From Bdellovibrionales bacterium CG10_big_fil_rev_8_21_14_0_10_45_34 (GTDB taxonomy: Bacteria > Bdellovibrionota > Bdellovibrionia > Bdellovibrionales > 1-14-0-10-45-34), in NCBI GenBank assembly GCA_002778785.1, contig PEZS01000010.1:62001-126000 (forward strand): DNA of 64,000 nt, read 5' to 3'. The position numbers were made by a program, and so were the translations under genes. Below are positions 48,499 to 57,043 of this stretch, in pieces. The first letter of the stretch is position 1. The number at the start of each line of letters is the position of its first letter. A model generated the notes under the pieces. The model had not been told where the DNA came from and made no database searches. It was given only the letters and a program-made list of their open reading frames with translations.

Positions 48499-49380
48499 TT
48501 ACACGCGAGCTCTTTCTAGTTTCTCAATTCGAAGTTTGAGAGATGGGTGTGTCGAAAAAAGGTGAAGCCATCCCTTCGGCTGTGAATTGATTTTGAAGGC
48601 CTGCATTGCTTGCGCCGCCTCACCCTCGTCGTAGGGTTCAAATCGACTCTGTAAAGCCTTAAGAGCTGCAACCATTTTATCTTTACCCGCGTACTTGGCA
48701 CCACCGCTATCGGCTCGAAACTCTCTTGTGCGCGAATAATACGCAGTCACCATGGAACCAAGAATTGTAAATGCTATATCAAGCACAAGAACTGCAACTA
48801 TATGAACAATTCCTCTTATTTCGTCTCGAACAAACTGGGCCGCGAACCCCGCGATGATTCTTGAAAGAAAAAGGACAAAGGAGTTAACGACGCCCTGTAT
48901 GAGTGTCATCGTCACCATATCACCATTTGCTATGTGAGCAATTTCATGACCGAGAACACCCTCAACCTCATTCTTGTTCATTGATCTGAGTAACCCGGAC
49001 GACACTGCTACGAGAGAATTATTTTTTGAAGGTCCGGTAGCGAATGCATTCATTTCGGGACTGTCGTAAATACCAACCTCTGGCATTTTATTAAGTCCCG
49101 CGCGACGAGCTAAACCGTGAACTGTTTCAACCAACTCTTTTTGTGCGGGGTCTCGCACCAACGGATCGATCAATTTCACTTTCATCGACCATTTGGCGAT
49201 AGTTTTTGAAAGAAGAAGTGAAATAAAAGCACCGCCGAATCCCCAGAGCGCACAAAAGGCGATCATCCCCGGAAACTGCGGCATGCGATGAAGGCCAAAT
49301 ACACTAGAAATTACAGAGATCGTAACGATAACTAAAAGGTTGACCACCAAAAACAAAAAAACTCGTTTGGCTATTGCCAT
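48499..49380 (-). CDS. htpX: Membrane zinc metalloprotease HtpX
   Basis: 293 residues. It degrades damaged inner-membrane proteins. Two N-terminal membrane segments, the zinc motif GHEIAHIANGD, two more segments and the third ligand in REFRADSGGAKY match the family. ATG 49380 is chosen over a start 16 codons upstream because AGGAGA precedes it at the right distance. Confidence 0.96.
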   Translation of the reverse strand: MAIAKRVFLFLVVNLLVIVTISVISSVFGLHRMPQFPGMIAFCALWGFGGAFISLLLSKTIAKWSMKVKLIDPLVRDPAQKELVETVHGLARRAGLNKMPEVGIYDSPEMNAFATGPSKNNSLVAVSSGLLRSMNKNEVEGVLGHEIAHIANGDMVTMTLIQGVVNSFVLFLSRIIAGFAAQFVRDEIRGIVHIVAVLVLDIAFTILGSMVTAYYSRTREFRADSGGAKYAGKDKMVAALKALQSRFEPYDEGEAAQAMQAFKINSQPKGWLHLFSTHPSLKLRIEKLERARV

Positions 49381-49455
49381 GTTTGTTCTCCTAAAACCTA
49401 GTAAGTTAAAACCAGGGTTCTCCAGCAAGCATCTTGTTGCCTAGTACAAAGAACA

Positions 49456-51279
49456 CTAGTAATTCCAAACTTCAATATGGGTAGGGGGATAAACTGTGTC
49501 AATAGGGACGTTACCGTAAGCATCGAGCGGAGTTAAGCTTGCGTTAGCCCATCGTGACAAGCTTTCTGCTTCTGTTTGGTTTTCGGGTGTGGGTATTGTG
49601 TTGAGCCCTAGCTCTGACCAATTCACCTTTACCTCATAATGTCTTACGCAATCCCCTGTGAGATTCGCCCCATACATCGAAAAGGTACCGCACTTGTAAG
49701 TGTCATTTAAGCGCCCCTTTGGGTTCCAAATCCGTAATGATAAAATGAAATGTCTTTCGTTTTTCTTGGCCAGCCAACTCCAACCAAAAAACTTTTGTTC
49801 CTTACTAAGGAGTGGAAAACGAATTCCCGCGCGTGAGAAAACGTATCTTGCCACCAAAGAGCGGTCTGCCTTTTCGTCATCCCGCAAGGGTATTGCCCAC
49901 GACAAAATTCCAGAGGTAATGTCGAAACCGTAAACCTGACTAATACCACAATGAGAACCTTTTTTCAGCTCAACTATACGAATGTGTTTGTTTGGGTGCT
50001 CAGTCAGTTTTTTCTTTAGAGCCGCCGTATTGACGGAGGTCTTCACTGCCGGGTCATCTTTTGCGGCGATGACTGTGGTTGGTATGATGACGTCATTCGA
50101 TTTGTTGATAAAGTTGCTGATTCTCCAGTAGTCGTTGAGATTCGAGAATCGATCGTTTTGAAATGGTCGGGGTAATGTGGGCCACCGCCTTTGAATTTCC
50201 GGAAAGAAATGGGTTTCAAATAATCCAGCAAAAATCTGAGTCCAAGGTCTATTCGTGTATTCAATAGGAATGCCCAACTTTGTTTCGATCGTCTTTTTGA
50301 GCGGTTCCCAAAAGGCCCATCGAATAATTTTGCTCGAAGTATCAAATTTCTCAACGGTGGATTGAAGATCGATCGCGGGGCATGCCACTGTAACAGAATC
50401 GATAGAGGGAGTGCTGGCTCGCCGAATGTCGTAGCTCGCATAGAGGCTCGCAAAGAGTGATGAGTGGCCCCCAAGGCTGATACCAAGTAAATGAATTGAT
50501 GATATGGTATCTCGTAGTTCTGACCCACTCTTAAGGTATTCAGCGAATTGGTAGACTTCTAATCCTTCTTCAAAACCTCCAAACATAACTCTCTTGTTTT
50601 CTTCGGCGAACTCGGCGCCAGTGGATGATGCTAAAACAAGAACATTGAAGGGAGTCATATCAAAAAGTTGCATGAGCAACGAAGACGTGGCGGAGCTTTC
50701 GACATCGCAATTGAGTCCGCATATGACTAGCAAGAATGGGCGCTTTGCTCGTCCTGGTTTTAAGGCAAGCGCCCCTCGCACCTTTAAACCATTAGAGTAA
50801 GTGACCTTTACTGGTGTGATGAGTGAATTTTTTTGAAATTCGTATTTAGCGTAGGCCAGTTCAATGAGACTCTTTTTCGCACCTTGGGTGAAGGGGTATC
50901 GATGTAAATGGCTGTCACACTTTTCGAGCCATTTCTGGATCCAACCTGTGCGCTCGGATTCGCTGAGACCCGTTACCAAAGACGCGACTCTTAAGTCATA
51001 AATATTACATCCAGGCGGACGAAATAGAACCGGTGCGCCAGAAGGGCGGTATGTCAGGGCAACTCTTAACCAGGCTTCGGGCCCCAAGTTTTTATTAATC
51101 CAAGAAACGAGAGTTTGCGGCTCTTTGTGATTCCAGCGATCAATTTGAATTCGTGAATCTCTTTTAAGAAGCTCGAAAAGCGAAGTCTCTCTTCTGTTCA
51201 ACTCTTGAGCCTCAGAAAGATTGAGAAATGTGTGGGTGACAAGAATAAAGATAATAAAAAACAAAACTTTCGAGCGCAT
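49456..51279 (-). CDS. Exported alpha/beta hydrolase
   Basis: 607 residues with a signal peptide (VLFFIIFILVTHTFLNLSEA, residues about 5-24). The hydrolase core lies in the middle: a beta strand leading to VICGLNCDVESS, the nucleophile elbow GISLGGHSS (Ser), acid loop AAKDDPAV (Asp) and GSHCG (His). The order resembles YheT-like or FrsA-like esterases. A further region of about 140 residues after the hydrolase core is unlike anything I recognise. Probably periplasmic or secreted esterase, amidase or lipase; substrate unknown. Confidence 0.72.
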   Translation of the reverse strand: MRSKVLFFIIFILVTHTFLNLSEAQELNRRETSLFELLKRDSRIQIDRWNHKEPQTLVSWINKNLGPEAWLRVALTYRPSGAPVLFRPPGCNIYDLRVASLVTGLSESERTGWIQKWLEKCDSHLHRYPFTQGAKKSLIELAYAKYEFQKNSLITPVKVTYSNGLKVRGALALKPGRAKRPFLLVICGLNCDVESSATSSLLMQLFDMTPFNVLVLASSTGAEFAEENKRVMFGGFEEGLEVYQFAEYLKSGSELRDTISSIHLLGISLGGHSSLFASLYASYDIRRASTPSIDSVTVACPAIDLQSTVEKFDTSSKIIRWAFWEPLKKTIETKLGIPIEYTNRPWTQIFAGLFETHFFPEIQRRWPTLPRPFQNDRFSNLNDYWRISNFINKSNDVIIPTTVIAAKDDPAVKTSVNTAALKKKLTEHPNKHIRIVELKKGSHCGISQVYGFDITSGILSWAIPLRDDEKADRSLVARYVFSRAGIRFPLLSKEQKFFGWSWLAKKNERHFILSLRIWNPKGRLNDTYKCGTFSMYGANLTGDCVRHYEVKVNWSELGLNTIPTPENQTEAESLSRWANASLTPLDAYGNVPIDTVYPPTHIEVWNY

Positions 51280-51639
51280 AAGCCTCTATTGTAAGCTCTG
51301 AAACTCATTCTGCGAAGTCATTCGATAGGAGGCATGAATTTTTGACAACGGACTGTCTCTGTTTGGGTGCGAAGCCTGGACTGTAGAGTTGTCGGGGGCA
51401 GGAACTAGGAGCTTTAATAGTGGAGAATCTGAGTGAAGGCATTCTGAGGCAAACGAAAGTTCGGCTGCCCCCTGCCTTTGGCGTAGAGAGCCGTCGAAAG
51501 GTAGAAAAGTAAACAGATTCATCTCCACTTTTTTGAAAAAGTTGATCCAACTATCGAAAAGAATCGCGGACGAAAGGCGGGATTATAGCTCCCTGGAAAC
51601 AACTATTCGCCCAAACGAAGGACTGGTTTTTTTGGGAAA

Positions 51640-51719
<80 letters not shown>

Positions 51720-51921
51720 CCAAGGTTGAGTTTGAGAAAACACACTTTCTGGAATCCTTTGCTGGCAACACTTTCGTGAGCTTAAAGTGTGCTTCCTACA
51801 CCAGATTCTAAAAAGTTAAGTGTTTAAAACTCAGGGCTCAGCGAACTTAAGAAAGTGAAAATGAGTTGTCAATGCAACAGTTTGCACAAACTAACGCACA
51901 AAGCAAATTCGCAAAAACCAA

Positions 51922-51951
51922 TTGATTTCATCGTTTAAAGATCACTACGAT
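51922..51951 (+). promoter_or_regulatory. Predicted promoter of the porin gene
   Basis: TTGATT (51922-51927) and TACGAT (51946-51951) are 18 bases apart. Transcription from here would give a leader of about 85 bases. Confidence 0.45.
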
Positions 51952-51962
51952 ACGAGACGAAG

Positions 51963-52016
51963 GCAACTCTTAAAGAGTTAGGTAACGTCGTGTAGGGTCC
52001 ATAGGCGAGATCCTAC
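51963..52016 (+). promoter_or_regulatory. Two hairpins in the 5' leader of the porin mRNA
   Basis: AACTCTT-A-AAGAGTT (about 51964-51978) and GTAGGGTC...GATCCTAC (about 51992-52015, one G-U pair) fold in series between the promoter and the AAGGAG ribosome site. Such hairpins often protect abundant outer-membrane-protein mRNAs, which is an inference here. Confidence 0.5.
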
Positions 52017-52044
52017 CTGTGAAGGAAACAACAAGGAGTAAACA

Positions 52045-53388
52045 ATGAAAAGACTACTGCCAGTGATTGCTGGGACAATGCTTGCGAGCACTTTCGCAAG
52101 TGCCCAGGAAACCGAGTTCAAATGGAACGCGGAAATGCGAACTCGTTATTTCAGTGACGAGAACAGAGATCTCAACAGCGTAAAAGACAACCAAAACTTA
52201 ATTCGTCAAAGAAACAAGTTGGGTGTGTCGTTTATGAAGGGTGAAGACCTTAGCGGTCATATCACAATTCTTAACAACATCGGTTGGGGAAACCATGCTA
52301 CCGCTACTAACGCAGGTACTCCACAGCAAAATGACCCTAACAACACAGCGATGGTTCATGAAGCGTGGGGAGCTTGGAAGGTCAACGAAAATCTATCTTG
52401 GATGATGGGCCGAAGAGGCTTGGATGTAGCAGATCAAACTGTCGTATCTACAAACGAGTGGGAAGATGTTCCAACTGTGTTTGAAGGCGCAGGACTTATC
52501 TTTGACTATGACTTCGGAAAGATTGCTCTTGTCGGAGTTAAAGGTGCTGAGTTAGGTAACGGAGCTCCTAATCCAAACACTATTGGTGGTACTTCCACAG
52601 ACGCTGAAAGTGTGTACTATGGAATCATTTTTGATGCGAAGAATCTTCCAGACGCTTTGAAGATTGCAAGCTTGCATATCCTTCAGAAAAACACCGATAC
52701 AGGCGCAGCGGGCAACGCTAAAGAAAATCAAACTCGCTACGGAATCACTCTCGCGGGTGACGTAAGTGGTTTTGACTTCCGCGGCACTTACGCTGGGCAC
52801 ACTGGTAAGGTCACAGCTCCAGCATCAACGACTGACGTTGACAGAAACGCATCTATGTTTGACCTAGGTTTAGGTTACACAGCGGCTGAGTTTATGAATG
52901 CTCGTTTGGGTGTGACTTATCACCAAGATACAGGTGATGATTCTACAACTCCCAACACTAACGAAGGTTATGATTCTTTTCATTACTACAGACATGGCAA
53001 TGCCGGTATGATGGACTACCTACGTTGGGGTAACTTGACTTACTTTGACGTCGCTTTCAGCATTGAGCCTTGGGAAGGTGGAAAAGTTGGAGCTAACTAC
53101 CTAGTTTTCTCTAGAACCTCAGATAAGGGTGGTGTGTTCACTAACACAACAGCCGGAAACTCAACTTCAGCTGTTCAATCAACTACGCCAACTATTGCTA
53201 ACGGAAGCTTGAAGTCTGGTGAAAAAGCTCTTGGTACTGAGCTAGATCTTTACGTTTCTCATAACTACAATAACGGCATGGACATCACTGCTCGTTACGG
53301 TATGTTCACAGTTGGTGAAGCGATTAAGAATGGCGGAACTATCGAGAACGCTTCTCAGTTCATGCTAGAAGGAAAAATGTCATTCTAA
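52045..53388 (+). CDS. Outer-membrane beta-barrel protein (porin / alginate-export-like)
   Basis: 447 residues. Signal peptide ending in AQ-E (MKRLLPVIAGTMLASTFASA). The mature protein has alternating hydrophobic strands, many Asn/Asp/Gly turns and a final phenylalanine (EGKMSF), the outer-membrane insertion signal. The pattern (EFKWNAEMRTRYFSDENRD, later GRRGLDVADQ) resembles the alginate-export/AlgE-like barrels common in Bdellovibrio-type bacteria. Promoter, structured leader, strong ribosome site (AAGGAG) and strong terminator suggest high expression. The solute is unknown. Confidence 0.75.
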   Translation: MKRLLPVIAGTMLASTFASAQETEFKWNAEMRTRYFSDENRDLNSVKDNQNLIRQRNKLGVSFMKGEDLSGHITILNNIGWGNHATATNAGTPQQNDPNNTAMVHEAWGAWKVNENLSWMMGRRGLDVADQTVVSTNEWEDVPTVFEGAGLIFDYDFGKIALVGVKGAELGNGAPNPNTIGGTSTDAESVYYGIIFDAKNLPDALKIASLHILQKNTDTGAAGNAKENQTRYGITLAGDVSGFDFRGTYAGHTGKVTAPASTTDVDRNASMFDLGLGYTAAEFMNARLGVTYHQDTGDDSTTPNTNEGYDSFHYYRHGNAGMMDYLRWGNLTYFDVAFSIEPWEGGKVGANYLVFSRTSDKGGVFTNTTAGNSTSAVQSTTPTIANGSLKSGEKALGTELDLYVSHNYNNGMDITARYGMFTVGEAIKNGGTIENASQFMLEGKMSF

Positions 53389-53434
53389 TCTGGTTCATCC
53401 AGGTTTAAGGAACCTTAGGGTTCTGATGGCAAAT

Positions 53435-53465
53435 AAAAAAGGCTGGGTAACCCCCAGCCTTTTTT
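53435..53465 (+). terminator. Strong intrinsic terminator after the porin gene
   Basis: GGCTGGG and CCCAGCC form a perfect stem with a short loop. It is flanked by six A on the left and six T on the right, so it can also act on the opposite strand. Confidence 0.9.
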
Positions 53466-53588
53466 GTATTTAAAAGGTATCATCTGCTGCGTTCTCGCTT
53501 CAAAATCTCTTTTCGACGTAGGCAGGCTACGCCTTCATTCGATTTTGAAACTGCGGCCTTGCATCTGACATCTTTTAAATACAAAAAA
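53460..53588. repeat. Long imperfect inverted repeat next to the porin terminator
   Basis: Arms of about 60 bases: the left begins TTTTTTGTATTTAAAAGGT and the right ends CTTTTAAATACAAAAAA. Inside are CAAAATC / GATTTTG and the apex GTAG-GCAGG-CTAC. The whole can fold as one long hairpin. The right arm is repeated at 53690 in direct orientation, so this belongs to a repeat family. Confidence 0.75.
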
Positions 53589-53770
53589 GTCTCGTTGTTG
53601 CGGCGTAAAGAATTACGCCTCGTTCCTCTCGAAGTTGTGCTTGGCGCCCCGCTCGTAATCTAAAGCTTTCTTGGGATATGGGGTGATGAGCGGCCTTGCA
53701 TCTGACACCTTTTAAAAACAAAAAATTCTCGTTGTTGCGCGTGGAGGGCCACGCCTCACTCCTCTCATCC
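53553..53770. repeat. Two direct copies of a hairpin-bearing intergenic repeat
   Basis: GCGGCCTTGCATCTGACA, then CTTTTAAA, ACAAAAAA and TCTCGTTGTTGCG, occur at 53553-53603 and 53690-53739. Each copy continues into a small hairpin: GGCGTAA-AGAA-TTACGCC in the first, GCGTGG-AGGG-CCACGC in the second. Both are followed by CTCrnTCCTCTC. The stems differ in sequence but both pair. No gene is seen in 53466-54032. Confidence 0.7.
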
Positions 53771-54032
53771 TGTGCTTACTGTCCCACTTGCAACTCCGGT
53801 CTGTGGGATGATGTGTTGCCACTCGCAAATCAAGACCTTTTCGGCCTGCTGGATGGCTAGATGGGGTGGTTCAAGTTGATACGATTTTATGCCGATAAAG
53901 TGTTTGAAGACTGCTGTGCTCGATGTTTAAAATTGGGTGTTCGTCAAATGAAGTCAAAAGCTGGGAGTTCGTTCCAAGTCGAAGGTAAAGCCTGATGGAT
54001 TGACGTGGATTTTTCGCCTAGGAGAGAGTGCT

Positions 54033-54677
54033 TTGGATTTGTCGAAAGTTAAGACTGCAAAAAAAGTGCTTCATTTAGTCCGCCATCTAGTCGCTGCTAA
54101 CGAAGAGGTGCGCAGTGAAGTAGGGCGCAGTTTATCGCGGAGTAGAACCGCTATCTCCTTAACAAGCCTGCTTGTTTCCCTTTCGTTGGTCCTGTCGTCA
54201 GTAGCCAGCGCAGGCAAACCCAAAATCCAGATTAAGCCGGAGTTGCAAGAGAAGGTCGAAGTGATTTTGACGTCCTCTGTGGTTCTGCACGACCAAATGG
54301 TAAAGCAGGATGATGGTTCCGTTTCTCAAACAGTCGCTAGCCTTATAGTCGAATTAGAAAGAGCAATTTCTTTGGTGTCCAAGAAAAGAAAGAGAGCAGT
54401 GGCATCTCAGAACATTCACTCTGTTCAACATCTGGACTATGTTCTAGTCGAAAGCCGCCGTGCTTTGAAGCAGTCCCTTGCGGCCGATTTTGATAGTCGG
54501 CAAAAACATTTGCAGGAGTATTTTAAGCAGGTGGTTTCTCTTGCAAAGTCTTACCACGTGAAGAACTCCTACAAGCTGTATTTTTGCCCCACAGACAGAT
54601 CGGTTTGGATTCAAAAGAAGGGGTCAGCAAAAAACCCTTTCTCGCCGGGCAGTCAGTGCGGGATTCTAGTTAATTAG
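54033..54677 (+). CDS. Exported DUF3347-like protein
   Basis: 214 residues from TTG 54033, which has AGGAGAG 6 bases upstream; an in-frame ATG-like start at 54000 lacks support. After a charged leader of about 38 residues comes a signal or anchor segment (TSLLVSLSLVLSSVASA). The rest is helical and ends YFCPTDRSVWIQ, KNPF, then CG. This layout (CPM..W..q...NPY...CG) is that of DUF3347, found in periplasmic copper-related proteins. Here CPM reads CPT, so metal binding may be altered. It lies 1 base before the next gene. Confidence 0.55.
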   Translation: MDLSKVKTAKKVLHLVRHLVAANEEVRSEVGRSLSRSRTAISLTSLLVSLSLVLSSVASAGKPKIQIKPELQEKVEVILTSSVVLHDQMVKQDDGSVSQTVASLIVELERAISLVSKKRKRAVASQNIHSVQHLDYVLVESRRALKQSLAADFDSRQKHLQEYFKQVVSLAKSYHVKNSYKLYFCPTDRSVWIQKKGSAKNPFSPGSQCGILVN

Positions 54678-54678
54678 C

Positions 54679-55272
54679 GTGTCACGCCCTCTATTTGTCA
54701 TGACTATTCTTACCCTCTCTGTGGGATTCTTTTATTACAAGTATCCTCCCCATACATTATGCGATACCCAGTTCGCTGTTTTTCAAGGTGAAATGGCAGG
54801 TTTTCTTTACGCCGATCCCCAGAGGCCGTATCTCACTGAAATCGACTTTAGGCGCTCCCAAAAAAAATGCGAGGAGCTAAAGAACACCGGTGGATGCCTC
54901 GAGTTCTTCCAAGGTCTTGGACGAATGACCCAAAGCCTACCAAGCTTAGGTTCTAAGTGCCTGGAAGAGCGAGAAAAGCTGTCGGGTCCACAGAAAGCTT
55001 ACTTCGAAGCCATTAAAATGATTGTACAGATGGCCTGGGGAGATACCCCGCCACGTTCGACTTATGAAAGAATCGGAAACCTCGATTCTCACACACTCAG
55101 TCTCTTTTGTAAGCTTCGCAGGCAATCTGAGATGTACTTTGCCGAAGGATCCTATGATCAGCTGCGAGAGAGCCTCTTGCAATCGCTCAAAGGGGCTCAA
55201 GAGCTTGGCCGTGAGGAAGTCTGGCGTCGCTCTTTGCTTTCCGTTCCCTGCGATAGCTTGCTAGGTTATTAG
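54679..55272 (+). CDS. Small exported cysteine-rich protein of unknown function
   Basis: 197 residues, start GTG 54679, one base after the stop of the DUF3347-like gene, so the two are one operon. An N-terminal hydrophobic stretch (LFVMTILTLSVGFFYY) would export or anchor it. It has seven cysteines, consistent with periplasmic disulfides, and a predicted all-helical body. I recognise no family. Confidence 0.6.
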   Translation: MSRPLFVMTILTLSVGFFYYKYPPHTLCDTQFAVFQGEMAGFLYADPQRPYLTEIDFRRSQKKCEELKNTGGCLEFFQGLGRMTQSLPSLGSKCLEEREKLSGPQKAYFEAIKMIVQMAWGDTPPRSTYERIGNLDSHTLSLFCKLRRQSEMYFAEGSYDQLRESLLQSLKGAQELGREEVWRRSLLSVPCDSLLGY

Positions 55273-55390
55273 CTCAATAAATGTCTAGCCTAAGCGCTCG
55301 GCACGCACTTGCACTTTAAGGCGAGACCTGATTTTGCAAAATCGTATCAGAATGACGCATCGAAGCAGTCAAAGTCCCGGGCGAACGAGT

Positions 55391-55476
55391 ACCTGTCAAA
55401 ATCGCCGGTTAATTACAAATATAAGCGGTCTGAGTTACTGGCAAATTAGGGCAGGTCACAATCGTTGGTTAGTTGC
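55391..55476 (+). repeat. Pair of imperfect 22-bp direct repeats
   Basis: GTCAAAATCGCCGGTTAATT (from 55395) and GTCACAATCGTTGGTTAGTT (from 55455) lie 60 bases apart, 17 of 22 bases alike. Terminal repeats of some transposons have this look, but no transposase fragment was found, so this is only a possible remnant. The rest of 55273-55540 shows nothing. Confidence 0.35.
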
Positions 55477-55540
55477 TGTGTCTTTGTTCCAACATGCGAG
55501 TCTCTAAATCGCGACTATATCCGCAGCAAACGAAGGGGAA

Positions 55541-55720
55541 GTGCCGGCGTTTTCGCGTTCCTCTAACCAATGTGAACTGAACAAGGGGCAGGGCTTTGTT
55601 TGTCTGGCCCATTCTTTGAAGTACCCGGTAGTTGAACGCAAACTGGGAGACAATGAAGTCTCTTTAATCAAGATTCACGGACTGATTCGCAACCAACACC
55701 TAGAAAAGGGGTTTAAATGA
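55541..55720 (+). CDS. Small hypothetical protein, coupled to the tetrapeptide-repeat gene
   Basis: 59 residues from GTG 55541, with AAGGGG just before the start. The stop overlaps the next ATG (ATGA), a standard coupling arrangement. It contains KGQGFVCLAHSLKYPVVERK and ends LEKGFK. No family recognised. The coupling is the main support for its being real. Confidence 0.5.
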   Translation: MPAFSRSSNQCELNKGQGFVCLAHSLKYPVVERKLGDNEVSLIKIHGLIRNQHLEKGFK

Positions 55721-56247
55721 AAGCAAGTCAGCCAAAGTTTTCAAAAGCCAGTTTGAAAGAAGAGAATCGTCACGAACTAAAGGGCGACAGTCACCTAGAT
55801 GCCGATCAAGATGTTTATCGAAATTTGTGTGAAGCGATTCATAAACGCGCTTACAAAAATGTTCATCGACATTCTTACCAAAAAACTCGTCAAGGCGCTC
55901 GCCACGATATCCATCAAAATTATTGTCAAGACTCACACCGAGAGATCCAAACAAACACCGAGCTAGATTTTTGTTTCGATAGAAATTGGTCGTTGATTAT
56001 ATCTGAAGTTCTAAGATCTCGATTAGTTGAGTTCGGCTTAAACCCTGACTCTTGGCAAGTTGTCCTTTTTGAAGGTTCTCATTCGCTGGGTAGTGGTACC
56101 CCGTGTTTTGAAGCCTTGTCTTTTGGGGCCATGGTGGTCGATCGTGACAACCAAGAGGTCGCACTGCAAGGCATATTTAGAAGGCCTTCTAAGCTGACGG
56201 AAGTACGGGATATCGACTGGGTTGAGCTGGGGTGGTTGGCAGCATAA
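55717..56247 (+). CDS. Hypothetical protein with tetrapeptide repeats
   Basis: 176 residues, no family recognised and no signal peptide. Residues 24-75 are 13 units of four residues with His, Tyr, Arg or Cys third and mostly Arg, Lys or Gln fourth (such as AIHK, NVHR, DIHQ); the pattern fades out into flanking residues about 12-83. The DNA has a matching 12-bp period (55786-55941). The last 95 residues look like a compact alpha/beta domain (WSLIISEVLRSRLVEFGLNP onward) ending in WVELGWLAA. The antisense strand across the repeats is also open (55700-55954), a side effect of the period. Confidence 0.6.
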   Translation: MKASQPKFSKASLKEENRHELKGDSHLDADQDVYRNLCEAIHKRAYKNVHRHSYQKTRQGARHDIHQNYCQDSHREIQTNTELDFCFDRNWSLIISEVLRSRLVEFGLNPDSWQVVLFEGSHSLGSGTPCFEALSFGAMVVDRDNQEVALQGIFRRPSKLTEVRDIDWVELGWLAA

Positions 56248-56291
56248 AAGCTGCCAGTGTTCGTAGGCTTCAGATTTAACTATGCGTTAGG

Positions 56292-56549
56292 CTAGGCTTT
56301 AGCTGTCTTTTTGGCGGATTTCTTTTTAGAAGGACTAGCTTTCTTTTCCAATAGCTTCACATTTGAATAGTCGATGAAGCCCTCAGTTTTTGAAACACCA
56401 TCTTTAGCACTGTGCTTTGTTTGCACACGTACACCTTGAACGCGCACTCTCAATTTTAAATGGTCCACTTCTAAAACGGAGCCTTTTTTACCTTTATCAG
56501 AACCGGCAATAACTTCTACCTGCGAGCCTTTGGTTACCTTGAGTTTCAT
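56292..56549 (-). CDS. rplX: Ribosomal protein L24, relocated and shortened
   Basis: 85 residues. The KOW motif region VTKGSQVEVIAGSDKGKKGS and VQGVRVQTKHS followed by FIDYSNVKLLEKK identify L24, an early 50S assembly protein. L24 is normally between rplN and rplE; that slot is empty at 30.6 kb. The C-terminal part after SNV is replaced by a Lys/Ala/Ser tail, so it is shorter than the about 104 residues of E. coli L24. AAGGAAG precedes ATG 56549. It follows rpmB by 11 bases. Confidence 0.88.
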   Translation of the reverse strand: MKLKVTKGSQVEVIAGSDKGKKGSVLEVDHLKLRVRVQGVRVQTKHSAKDGVSKTEGFIDYSNVKLLEKKASPSKKKSAKKTAKA

Positions 56550-56560
56550 TGATTACTTCC

Positions 56561-56848
56561 TTATTTCTTGGCTTTTAGTCGTCGTTGAATTCTCTTTTTA
56601 GTCTCGAGGGCTTTAAGCGACAGCGATTTGTCTTCTTGCTTGAGAATAAATTTATCAAAGCCGCCCACGTGCTCCATAGACCTGATAGAAGAGGCTGCTA
56701 CCTTAAAACGAATGAGTTCGTCTAAGGCCTCGCTATAGACCCTTTTGTATTGCACGTTCGGAAAGCTTCGTGATTTTGTTTTGATGTTTGAATGGCTCAC
56801 AAGGTTTGATACGACGGGACCCTTGCCGGTTAGTTCACATCTTGCCAT
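56561..56848 (-). CDS. rpmB: Ribosomal protein L28
   Basis: 95 residues; E. coli has 78. MARCELTGKGPVVSNLVSHS, then KTKSRSFPNVQYKR, are diagnostic. Only one cysteine is present, so it is not the four-cysteine zinc form. The C-terminus is extended and basic (LETKKRIQRRLKAKK). GGAGGT precedes ATG 56848. First gene of an L28-L24 operon, divergent from the S18 gene. Confidence 0.93.
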   Translation of the reverse strand: MARCELTGKGPVVSNLVSHSNIKTKSRSFPNVQYKRVYSEALDELIRFKVAASSIRSMEHVGGFDKFILKQEDKSLSLKALETKKRIQRRLKAKK

Positions 56849-57043
56849 TTGACAGACCTCCAGAGGTTCAAAAGGGTGCCTTTACCCGTGCACCATCGAA
56901 AAGCATAAAACGGGGACTTTTTTCTATAAAACCCCAGAAAACTTGAGCCGAGAGGTTATTAAAATTGTTGCTTGTTGGCAATCGCAAAATAGGTTAAAAG
57001 TACGTTCTTTTGTGTCTAGATAAGGTGAAATGAGAGGTTGTGA

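Noticed and set aside
51286-51528. 80-codon minus-strand frame just upstream of the exported hydrolase
   Set aside because: It has no spaced ribosome site and a low-complexity, unfamiliar product, so I leave the stretch as unassigned.
55700-55954. 84-codon minus-strand frame opposite the tetrapeptide gene
   Set aside because: A 12-bp period keeps the opposite strand open too; the plus frame has the longer protein, the C-terminal domain and the coupled start.
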